DNA of 13,940 nucleotides from NCBI GenBank assembly GCA_044234625.1, contig JBIIIP010000083.1, forward strand, positions 1 to 13,940, read 5' to 3'. The DNA is from CACORA01 sp044234625. Its GTDB lineage: Bacteria > Planctomycetota > Planctomycetia > Pirellulales > UBA1268. Shown here piece by piece: positions 1 through 9,900 of the stretch. Each line of letters opens with the position of its first letter. Positions within the stretch are counted from its first letter, which is position 1. The position numbers and the translations under genes are program-made. The notes beneath the pieces were generated by a model. The model did not search any database and was not told where the DNA came from. It saw only the letters and a list, made by a program, of their open reading frames with translations.

Positions 1-56
1 CGGCGTATGCAGATGAGAGAAGCAAGTATTGCGGAGCGCAGTCTGCATCCGAGTGA

Positions 57-79
57 GCGGAGGGCACGATGCCCTCCGC
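57..79. repeat. 9-bp perfect hairpin
   Basis: GCGGAGGGC (57-65) and GCCCTCCGC (71-79) form a perfect GC-rich stem around a 5-base loop. No T-run follows on either strand, so it is not a classical intrinsic terminator. It may terminate an upstream gene that lies left of the window, or be part of a larger folded RNA. Confidence 0.6.
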
Positions 80-178
80 GAACGTCCGGCGATGGGGTAT
101 GGGCATCCCCGACCTGCGCGACGGACAACTTCTGCTGCCCGCCAAAACTGCGAAAGTCGAAGGTAGCGCTAGCTGTCC

Positions 179-209
179 GTGGAAAAAGCCATCCATGACC
201 TTTTTCCAC
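179..209. repeat. 10-bp perfect inverted repeat with A/T tracts inside the stem
   Basis: GTGGAAAAAG (179-188) and CTTTTTCCAC (200-209) are exact reverse complements around an 11-base loop. The T-run is inside the stem rather than after it. It is the most distal of three consecutive hairpins behind mscL when read on the minus strand. A role as a bidirectional terminator is possible but unproven. Confidence 0.55.
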
Positions 210-212
210 TTG

Positions 213-250
213 GTCGACCGCAAAAAACGCCGCGGGTTTTGTGGGTCGAC
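213..250. terminator. Long imperfect hairpin, possible bidirectional terminator
   Basis: GTCGACCGCAAAA (213-225) pairs with TTTTGTGGGTCGAC (237-250). This gives 13 base pairs with one bulged G (243) and one G-T pair, around an 11-base GC-rich loop. Each outer arm carries the palindrome GTCGAC. It lies 42 bases past the mscL stop on the minus strand. The A/T pairs sit next to the loop rather than after the stem, so the terminator assignment is an inference. Confidence 0.4.
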
Positions 251-270
251 GGCTATCGCATCCTGCTCAG

Positions 271-292
271 GCAGACTTGTTCCACAGTCTGC
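271..292 (-). terminator. Hairpin at the mscL stop codon
   Basis: GCAGACT (271-277) and AGTCTGC (286-292) form a 7-bp stem with an 8-base loop that begins at the last base of the mscL TAG stop codon. No T-run follows on the minus strand, so it may protect the mRNA 3' end or act in tandem with the hairpin at 213-250. Confidence 0.4.
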
Positions 293-702
293 TAGCGGTT
301 CTTGAGGAGGTCGCGGATCTCCGTCAGCAGTTCCTGATCTTTCGTGGGGGCCGGCGGGGCGGCGGCCTCCACGGCCTTGCTCTTCATGATCCAGCCGAGG
401 AACTTGACGATGAACACGAACAGCGCCGTGGCGAGGATCAAGAAACTGACGATGTCGCCGAGGAAAGCCCCGTAAGGAATCGACTTCTCCCCGACCTTCA
501 GGGCCCAGTCCTTGTAGCCGGCGTTGCCCGGCATGATCACGCTCACCGTCGGCATGATGATGTTGTCGACGAGGCTCGACACGATCTTGCCGAAGGCACC
601 GCCGATGATCACGCCGACGGCAAGATCGATGACGTTGCCCTTGAAGGCGAAGTTCTTGAATTCCTCGAACAGCGTGGCGGCGTGCTTGGTGGGCAGTGGC
701 AT
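292..702 (-). CDS. mscL: Large-conductance mechanosensitive channel MscL
   Basis: The 136-residue product is a homopentameric inner-membrane channel that opens under membrane tension and releases solutes during hypo-osmotic shock. The N-terminal amphipathic helix (about 10-20) leads into TM1 (about 24-54), with the family signature NVIDLAVGVIIGGAFGKI followed by NIIMP. A short periplasmic loop comes next, then TM2 (about 76-106, starting YGAFLGDIVSF). The cytoplasmic tail is an Ala/Pro linker (110-120) and the usual bundle helix KDQELLTEIRDLL. The length equals that of the E. coli protein and no key region is missing. The ATG at 702 is preceded by a GAGAGGA ribosome binding site. The gene is transcribed away from the giant surface-protein gene and is followed by a series of hairpins. 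Nothing is unusual apart from the slightly extended N-terminus (MPLPTKHAAT). Confidence 0.96.
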   Translation of the reverse strand: MPLPTKHAATLFEEFKNFAFKGNVIDLAVGVIIGGAFGKIVSSLVDNIIMPTVSVIMPGNAGYKDWALKVGEKSIPYGAFLGDIVSFLILATALFVFIVKFLGWIMKSKAVEAAAPPAPTKDQELLTEIRDLLKNR

Positions 703-710
703 CGGGGGCA

Positions 711-719
711 GTTCCTCTC
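711..719 (-). promoter_or_regulatory. Ribosome binding site of mscL
   Basis: On the minus strand GAGAGGAAC precedes the ATG by about 8-10 bases. It contains AGGA, complementary to the 16S rRNA 3' end, and supports the start at 702. Confidence 0.6.
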
Positions 720-850
720 ATTCCATGGAGTGATGCGATCGGCTGAACCACCGACCTGAACAGCCAGACGATACCACTTTCCCGCCCCGCCGGACGATCG
801 GCTTGCCAGACCCGCCGCATCCCTGCACCCTGCCGCCGGTTTCGGCCGGG

Positions 851-900
851 AATGCAAAAACAGCCCAAAAATTGACCGTCAGCGAACGCTGAGGTATGGA
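851..900 (+). promoter_or_regulatory. Sigma70-like promoter with upstream A-tracts, overlapping the start of the giant gene
   Basis: TTGACC (872-877) matches the -35 consensus at five of six positions. Exactly 17 bases separate it from TATGGA (895-900), a weaker -10 match. Two A-tracts (856-860 and 867-871), 11 bases apart, sit directly upstream and resemble an UP element. The candidate -10 overlaps the first ATG (896-898) of the giant gene. If this promoter is real, the mRNA would begin near 907 and translation would have to start further downstream, for example at ATG 938. Confidence 0.4.
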
Positions 901-3900
901 AAAGAACGGTTTTTTCCGCCTTCCTCTTCTCATCGCGATGCTTCCCCCAGCCCCTCTCCTGCGCTCTCCGAGCCGCCGCACCGCCGCCGCCCGGCGGCGG
1001 ACCCTCCGCCGCTCCGCGGCTGTCCACTCGCGGCGGCTCCCCCTACGGCTTTTCGTCGAGGCCCTGGAGCAGCGACGCGTGCTGGCGGCGGTGCCGACGG
1101 TCGTCTTCGCCAACGACCCGGTCGACAGCGGGCTCGAGCAGTCGTTCGTGCGGTTGGATTCCGCCCCGCTGATTGGAGCCACCAATGCGTTCACGCTCCG
1201 CTTCGACAACGCGAGCGTCACCGACACCGGCTTCGGGCCCTATGTCGATCTCTACATGCCGGTGACGGGCATGGATGGGGCGGGGGCCGCCGAGGACGAC
1301 GGCATTTCGTTCGTGTCAGCCACGTATCTCGGGCAGTCGCTCACGGCCCGCGAGATCACGCTCACGGCTGATGCCGCCGGCGTGCCGCATCCGTTCGCGA
1401 AGGATTCGGCCGGCAATCCGCGGATGATCAAGCTGGCCGACCTGCCGGGCTTCAAGGCAGGAGACAAGCTCGTCGTGCTCGAGCTGCCGCTCGGCAGCGT
1501 GACGCCCGACCAGCCGCCCGTGGACATCGTCGTGACCACGCAAGTCAGCAAGAAGGCCGACCTCGGCGCACCGCTCGGCATCCGGGCCGAGGCGGGCTTC
1601 CGGTTCGGCAGCGATTCGCTCGACAACCCGACCGCCGACCCGCCACTCGTCAGCGGCGCCGCCACGCAGTCGTTCACGCCGGCGCTCTTCAAGCTCACGA
1701 AGGAGAACCTGGCTCCGGAATTCGAGACCGCCACAGGCCCGAATTTCCAGCGGACCTACAGGATCCGCCTCGATGTGGCTGACGGCCAGACGCTCACCGA
1801 TCTCACGCTCCGCGATGAGCTGCCGACCACGTTGCAGTTCGTGGGCGCGACGGTGACGGGGGGCGGCACGGTGACCGAAATCGTCACGCCGACCCCGGGC
1901 ATCCCCGGCGGCACGCTCGAACGGCTCCTTTCCAGCGTCACCGGCACCTCCGGCACCTCCGACGCGGTGATGGAGATCACCTATTTCGTGCCGCTCGTCG
2001 ACAACGTATCGGCGAACGTGCTGAATGCGATCACCGGCGATGACCGGCCGATAACGAATTCCGTCATGGGCGAGGGGGCCGCCTGGCAGCCGTTCGACAC
2101 CCGCGATCCGCTCGTCGATCCGGTGCCGCCCGTGGCCGTCGGGACGACGGGGCCGGAGGGTTCAGAGCACGCGGGCGTCGGACAGCCCATCGTGGCCAAG
2201 AGCATCGCCACGCAGAAGGCCGTGTCGGGCACGGCCACGCCCGGAGCGATCCTCACCTACACCATCAACTTCCAGGTTTCCGATTTCTTCGCCTTCGAGA
2301 ACCTACAGGTCACCGACCTGCTCGGCGACGGCCAATCGTTCGTGGCCGGCTCGGCCACGCTGGCCGTGAACGACGGCCATGGCTCGGGCGGGGCGACGTC
2401 CGGTGCGTTCGACGAGGCGGCGCACGTGGCTCTCACGCCCAACGTATCCAACGGCAAGGACCGGATCATCTTCGACGTGTCGGGGGAACTGGCGGCCCGG
2501 GCGTTTTCGCCCGCCGGCCGCCTGCTCGGCGGGCTGGTGCCGAATGGGGGCGGGGCGGTGCCCGGCACGACCAATCTCGGCGGCACGACGGGCACGATCA
2601 CGTTTCAGGCACGGGTGGACAACGCCTATGTCGGCACGGTGGCCTCGGGTGACCAGCCGCTCGACCCGGGCGATGTCGTCGACAACACCGTGACAATCTC
2701 CGGCGACCTGCTCGACAACACCACGCTGGTCGCCAATGGCGAGTCGGAGGAAGACGGTAGTTACGCCCTGTCGCGCGTGCCGCTGAAGACCATGCAGAAG
2801 TCGGTCTACGCGAAGAACGGCGTCGCGGGCACCTATCCCGCCAGCACGCTCGTGCCGGCCGGCGACACGATCACCTACCGGATCACCGTCACCCTCCCGA
2901 CATCCGAGTTCGAGAATCTCACCCTCACCGACTACCTGCCGCTGCCGACCTTCCTGGCAACGCAGGTGAGCGGCGGTCCGGTGAGCACGACACCGTCGGT
3001 CGTGGCGCCCGTCCAGGGCCGCTGGAGCTATGGGCCGAGCGACACGTTTCGTGTCATCCGCGGTGCCGATCCGACCGTTTCCACGTCGGCGTCGGGCAAC
3101 AGCGTGGCTTTCGACTTCGGCACCTTCGACGACCCGGCCGTGCCCTCGCGAGCGAGCGTCATCGACATTCTCTTTACGGTCGAGGCCAACGCCGCTCCTT
3201 TTGCCGACGGGCTGAAACTGGCAAACCGGGCCGCCACGACGAGCAACACATCGGCGGGCGAACAAATCCTCAACCAAGCGATCGCCGACGTCACCAGTTC
3301 CACACCCGAACTGGCGATCACGAAGGGCCTCGTCGCCACCGACAACCCCAGCGGGGTCTTTTCGCCGGCCACCAAGGGACCGGTCACGTTCAATGCGCCG
3401 GGCACGAGCGGCCCGCGTTGGACGTCGGGCATGATCACGTCAACGAACCTGGCCACCTCGCCGATCAACAGCAACCTCTCGCGGGTCGACAACCGCGATC
3501 TCGTCACCTACGCCATCGTGGTGCAGAACCGTGGCAGTGGAAAAAACGGGGCCTTCGACGTGGCGATCAAGGACTCGCCCGCGGCCGGCATGGGCATCCC
3601 GGCCGGCGGCCTCAACCTCCGCGTCGCCACCGGGGCCGGCACGCTCCTCGTGGAAGGCGTCGATTACGACGTGATCGGCGCCGGCTTCTTCGACGGCGGC
3701 ATCGTGCTCCGTGATCCCACGCCCACCCAGGGCGCGATCCCGCGCGGCAAGGACGACAGCGGAGCCGTGATCGGCGACGGCTCGAATGTGATCGTGATCA
3801 CCTATGACATGGAGGTGCTCGAAAACACGGCGCTGGCCAAGCTGACCAACACGGCCGCCGTGACGGAGTATGCCGCCGAGGAAGGGGGCCCCGATTTCAC

Positions 3901-6900
3901 CGGCCCGGGCTCGATCACCGATCCCGCCGAGATCACGATCGGCCCCGACAACATCTTCGCCAAGTCGCTCGTCGGCACGAGCATCAACGATGTCGCCTCC
4001 GGCGGGCAGAACGCCGCCAACGAGGCCGTGATCGGGGAGATCGTGACCTACTCCGTCACGCTCACCGTGCCCGAGGCGCGGATGCCCAATGCGCGGATCG
4101 TGGACTCGCTCGACAGCCGGCTGGCATTCGTCGAGATGGTGGGCGTGACGACGTCGGCGGGAGTGTCGTTCACCGGCAGCACCGTGCCCGCGGTCACGAA
4201 CAACGGCCAGACCGTCACCTTCGATCTCGGCACCATCACCAACTCCGACACCGACAACGCCGTCACCGAGACGATCACGTTCGTCTACAGGGCGGTGGTT
4301 CTCAACGTGGCGAATGCCCAAGGAGGACAGACCGCCCAGAACAGCGCACGGCTGACGTTCGATGGGATTCCCGCGGCGAAGACCGCGCGGGCGGCGGCGG
4401 TGACGATCATCGAGCCGCAAGTGACGGTCACGAAGACGGCGAAATACGACGACAACGGCGCCACGGGCGATGCCGGCGACGCGATCACCTACACCGTGAA
4501 GCTCAAGAATCCCGTGGGCGCGCAGGCCGCGACGGCCGACGCCTTCGATCTCACGTTCAGCGACCCGCTGCCGAAATCCTCCACCGGCCGGTCGCTGATT
4601 CTCGCACCGACCTTCAGTGTGGCCGACACGGCGGGCATCGTGAACGCCACGGTATTCGAGCTCGTGGGCGACGACTCGTCGGGCTGGACGCTGCGCACGA
4701 AGATCGGCACCACGTTCGACCTGCCGGTGAGCGGCACCCGCGAAATCACGTTCACGATCCTCGGCACGCTCTCCGAGGAAGTGGTGCCGGGGCAGGTGAT
4801 CACCAACACGGCGACCAGCCAGTGGACGAGCCTCGACGGCGACCCCGGCCAGATTTCGACCTACAACACGAACTCCACCGAGAGGACAGGCTCGGGCTCA
4901 CCCGCGGTGAACGACTACCGGCAGTCATCATCCGCCGATCTGAAGGTGACCGGCCTGGGGCTCGAGAAGACGGTCGTGGCCACGAGCGAGACGGCCACCG
5001 CCGACGCCAGTCGCGTCGTGCCCGGTGAGATCGTCCGCTACCGTCTCGTGGCCGTGATCCCCGAGGGCACGACATCGACGACGTCGGCCCGGATGGTCGA
5101 TGCCATCCCCGGTGGCATGCAGTTTCTCAACGACGGCACCGCCAAGGTGGCCTTCGTTTCCGACGGCGGTCTCACGTCGAGCTTCTACGGCAAGCCGAGC
5201 GGCGCCTACGTGACGGGCACGACCGACACAGGGGTCACGCCGAGCTTCGTGATCGTCGGCGGCATCCTCGGCGGCCCCTTCGGCGACGGCACCGACGTGT
5301 CATTCGACTTCGGCGCGGTCTCGAACGCCGACAGCGATGCCGACCTTGAATACGTGATCGTCGAATTCAACGCCCTGGTGCTGAACGTGGCCGGCAACGG
5401 CGTCACCAGCAGCGGCGGCAACGTGCTCACCAACTCCTTCCGCATCTCCCGCGACGGCACGCTCGGCACGCCGAGCGCCGCGGTGAACGTGCGGCTCGCC
5501 GAGGGGTTCCTCGAATCACCGCTCAAGACGGCGGTGGAAAGCGACGATTCCACGCCCGCAGCCGGGCCGTTCGACGCCGGCGACGTCGTTCGCTACCGGA
5601 TCGACGTGCAGGCGGCCGCCGGCCCAGATCGGGCCACGCTCTACGACGTCGCCCTCACCGACCCGCTCGCCACCGGCCTCGTGCTCGATCCGACGTCCGT
5701 CCGCGTGCTGCGCAACGGCTTGGCCACGGCGTTCACCGACTCCTCGACCGGTTCAGCGGTGGTGCTCACGCTCGCCGAGGTGAACCCCGGCGATGCCATC
5801 ACGGTGCTCTATGACGTGACCCTGCAGAATTCCGTCCTTTCCGGCAGCACCATCCCCAATGCCGCGGTGATCACCGGCACGAGCCTCCCCGGCCCGGGCG
5901 GCACGGTGGCGAACCCCACTGGCTCGACCGTGCCGGGCACGAGCGGCCAGACGACCGGCGAGCGCGACGGCTCCGGCGGCGCGGTCAACGACTACGTCGT
6001 GACGGCCGCCACCACGATCCAGATCGCGACGCCCGAGATCGACAAGACGATCTTTGCTGCCTCGCCCGTCGAAACCACGGCGAACCAGTTCGATCCGAGC
6101 GTTCCCGACTTCGCCATCGGGGAGGTCGTCACCTACCGGATCACCGTGACGCTCCCCGAGGGCGTGACGCCGGCGGTGGCGGTGACCGACGTGCTGCCGG
6201 CCGGACTGATGCAGTTCTTCGCCGATGGAGGCGTGCCGCAGGTGCGGGTGGTGGCGATCGGCGGCAACATCTCCGGCGCGGCGCTTTCTGTGGGCCAGTT
6301 CATCACGCCCTCGGGCAATACGGCGACGTTCACCCTCGGCACGCTCACCAATGCAGCCGACGGCGTGGTGAACGACGCCGACCGGATCGTGCTCGAGGTC
6401 ATGGCGGAGGTGCGGGACGTCGCCGCCAACACGGCGGGCTCGAGTGTGACGAACGTGGGCACGCTTTCCCACGAGGTTGGCGGCACGACCGTCACCACGA
6501 GCGACAGCGAAACTGCGGAGATCGTCGAGCCGGTGCTGGAGACCGTGAAGGGGATCGTGACGGGCTCGGGCACCACCGACACGAAGCAGGTCAACCGCGG
6601 CGACACCGTGACCTATCGCGTCACCGTGCGCCACGCCCCGTCATCGACCGCGCCGGCCTTCAGCGTGAGGATCGCCGACACGCTGCCGGTGGGGATGACG
6701 CTCGTGGGCACGCCCACCGTGGTCTACCATCCTGCTTACCCGAGCAGCTTCTACGAGCCCCCGGTGGTGACCACGAACGTGGGCGGCAACCCGAACGCCT
6801 TCTCCGTGCTCTTCGACTATCTCGACCACCCCGACAGCCCCTTCGGCGCGGGGATCGTGGATGAGGCGATCATCGAATACCAGGCCACCGTCGATGCCGG

Positions 6901-9900
6901 CATCGCCGCCGGGGCCGTCACCAACACGGCGCAGGTCACCTACGACAGTCTCTACGGGGAGCGGAATTCGACGCTCTTCCCGGACACGACCCGGGACTAT
7001 GCCGATTCCGACCCGGCCACGATCCTCGTCGACGTGAATTCGCTGGCCGGCTTCGTCTACGTGGATGCCAACAACAACGGCCTGTTCGATGCGGGCGAGA
7101 CGCCGCTGGCCGGCGTCTCGATCACGCTGGCCGGCACGAGCACCGTGGGGAGCGTGAGCCGCACCGCCGTCACCGACGCCTCGGGCGGCTACATCTTCAC
7201 CGACCTCGATCCAGGCACCTACGCACTCAGCCAGTCGACCCAACCGGCGGGATACGCCGACGGCAAGGAGCATGTCGGCGCGACCGTGCCGACGCCCGAA
7301 TTCGGCGGCACGATCACCGGCGCGGGCAGCGGGCCGGGCGCGGTCGGCGGCGTCGGCACCGACGAGATCACGGGCATCGTGATTCCCGCCGGCCCCACCC
7401 AGTCGGCCAACCACTACGACTTCGGGGAGGTCGAAGTCGATCTCTCGATCACGAAGAAGAGCGTCCCCGACACCTATGTGCCGGGCGAGGCGGTCGTCTA
7501 CACGATCGTGGTCACCAACAAGAGCCTCGTGGACCTGACGAATGTGAGGGTTGTGGATGCGTTCGATCCGCTGATCGTGGAGAGCGCGTCGTGGGAAGTG
7601 GTCTTTACGGCCGGCTCTTCGGGACCGCGATTCGGAGCCGGCGACATCGACGACACGATCACCCTGAAGGCCGGGGAGATCGCCACGTACACCGTGCAGG
7701 CGGTGACGCAATCGACGGCCACCGGCCCGCTCGTCAACACCGCGGAGGTGGAGCCGCCGCCCGGCACCGTGGACAGGGTGCCCGGCGACAACACCGACAC
7801 CGAGACCGACGTGGCCGCGCCTGAGGCCGACCTGCACGTTACGAAAACTGATGGCGTCGAGAAGTACAGCCCGGGCATGCCGCTCACCTACACGATCGTG
7901 GTCACCAACATCGGCCCGAGTTTCGTGACCGACGCGCGGGTGATCGACGTGCTGCCGGGGGTATTCACGAACGTGACGTGGCAGGTGACGGCCTACACGG
8001 GCACGGACTCCGGGCCGGGCACCGGCGGCCCGGTGGCAGGCGTGGCCGAGTTGGGCGACATCGACACGCTGATCAGCCTCGCCCGCGGTGGCACGGCCAC
8101 GTTCAGGGTGACGGGCACGGTCGATCCATCGGCCACCGGCAACCTTGTCAACATCGTCCGCGTCGATCCGCCGGCGGGCGTCGTCGATCCGAACCTCGAC
8201 AACAACGTGGCAACCGACATCGACGAGCCGGAGCCACGGGTCGATCTGGCGATCACCAAGAGCGACGGCCGCGAGGTCGCCCAGCCCGGTGCCACGAGCA
8301 CCTACACCATCGTCGTCACCAACGCCGGCCCGGGCACGGCCGTGGGCGCTCGCGTGCGCGACCAGCTGCCGGCGAACATGGTGGCCGGGTCGTGGACGGC
8401 AAGCTACTCGCCCGGGTCGACCGGCGACGACGCCGGCTCGGGCACGCTCGACACGACCGTCACCCTCCTCCCCGGCGGATCGGTGATCTTCACGGTCGTG
8501 GCCACGGTCATGGTCGACGCCATCGGCACGGTGGAGAACACCGCCACGGTCGAGAAGCCGACGGGCACGATCGACACCGACGAGACGAACAACACCGCCA
8601 CCGACACCAACAAGATCCCGGTCCTCGTCGTTGGTCAGGATGTCGACTGTAACGGCAGCTCGCAGGTGAGCGTCATCGATCCCTTCACCGGCACGATCCG
8701 GGCCCAGTTCTTCGCCTACGAGCCCAACTTCCGTGGCGGCGTGCGCGTGGCGCTGGCCGACCTCGATGGCGACGGCACCGAGGAGATCGTCACCACGTCG
8801 GGCGCCGGCCGGACGGCGGAAATGCGGGTCTTCGACCAGAACGGCGTCGAGCTACCGCAGTATCGCAACCGCCCCTACGGCGATGCCTACAAGGGTGGCA
8901 TGGAAGTGGCCGCCGGCGACCTCGACGGGGATGGCGATGACGACGTGGTGACTGCCATGTCTCGCGGCGCGGGCGACGTACGGGTGCTCATGAGCGCGGG
9001 CGGCGGGCTGGCCGTCGATGCGGCGAAGTCGTTCCGGCCGCTGGCCGCGACGGCCAGGACGGGGGCCTCGGTGGCCGTCGCCGATCTCACCGGCGACCGT
9101 CGGGGAGAGGTGCTCATCGGCAGCGGTGCGGGAGGCGCACCGAAGGTAATGGTCTTCGACGTGACGGGCTCGCCAACGCTCATCGACCAGTTCAGCCCAT
9201 TCACGTCGGCCTTGCGCGGAGGCGTGGCGGTGTCGGACGCACGCTGGAATGCCGACGCCGTGCCCGATGTCGTCGTGGCCGGCGGCCGCGGAGCGGGTTC
9301 CGTGACCGAGGTCTACAACGGCACGGTTTCGCCGACGGCCAATCCGCGTCTCGCGAGGCAGGCGGCCTTCGCCAGCCTCGGCACCCGTAACATGCCCGTG
9401 CACGGGGCGGCGCTCGACATTGACGGCGACAACCGGGCGGACCGGCTCTTCGTGGTACAGGGCGAGGGGGGCGCGGCGAACGGCATCCCCGCATTCAACG
9501 CCGTCGACGGCACATCCGCGGGGACGTTGGCGTCGGCGCTGAAATCCCCGCTGCGGATCGCGGCCTCGACGCCCCGCAAGGATGCCGGCCTCGTCACGAC
9601 GAGCACCGGCCTGCAATACCGCGACGAGCAGGTTGGAACGGGCGACCTGGCCACGGCCGGCAAGTTCGTGCGCGTGCACTATGTAGGCAGCGTGCGCAAC
9701 GGCGCGGTGTTCGATTCGTCCCGCATCGACCACCCCGATGAAAGCCCACCCCGGTTCGCGGGGCCGTTCGACTTCCGCCTCGGCTTCAACCAGGTCATCG
9801 ACGGCTGGGACGAGGGCGTCGCTGGGATGAGGGTGGGCGGCCGCCGAACACTAATCATCCCGGCAAACCTCGCCTACGAGGGCGTACCGGGCCGTCCGCA

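Larger units (their letters stand above)
1..291. other. Gene-free, hairpin-rich spacer downstream of mscL
   Basis: I see no supportable gene here. Short open frames exist (for example 7-198 and 69-305, plus strand), but they have no recognisable domain and no plausible ribosome binding site, and the second runs into the mscL 3' end. What the stretch does hold is many inverted repeats. These are ATGCAGA 7-13 with TCTGCAT 42-48 (enclosing GCAA/TTGC 22-25/29-32), GCGCAG 36-41 with CTGCGC 114-119, a 9-bp hairpin at 57-79, ACGGACA 121-127 with TGTCCGT 174-180, and the three hairpins listed separately at 179-209, 213-250 and 271-292. It could be terminators for convergent genes, a structured RNA, or both. 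Confidence 0.6.

Noticed and set aside
7..79. A possible tRNA or other small RNA in the hairpins at the left end
   Set aside because: The arms do not fit a cloverleaf: the 7-bp pair spans only 28 bases and there is no T-loop consensus.
7..198. A 63-codon open frame at the left edge
   Set aside because: No ribosome binding site, no domain, and it crosses several perfect hairpins. Too little support to call a gene.
241..759. A 172-codon plus-strand open frame across mscL
   Set aside because: It is antisense to mscL, whose protein is a confident family match along its whole length.
3440..4420. A 326-codon minus-strand open frame inside the giant gene
   Set aside because: The same compositional artefact; it lies entirely within well-conserved DUF11-like modules on the plus strand.
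6641..7837. A 398-codon minus-strand open frame inside the giant gene
   Set aside because: An antisense shadow, rich in Arg, Gly, Val and His, with no family resemblance. The opposite strand encodes clear SdrD-B-like and DUF11 domains.
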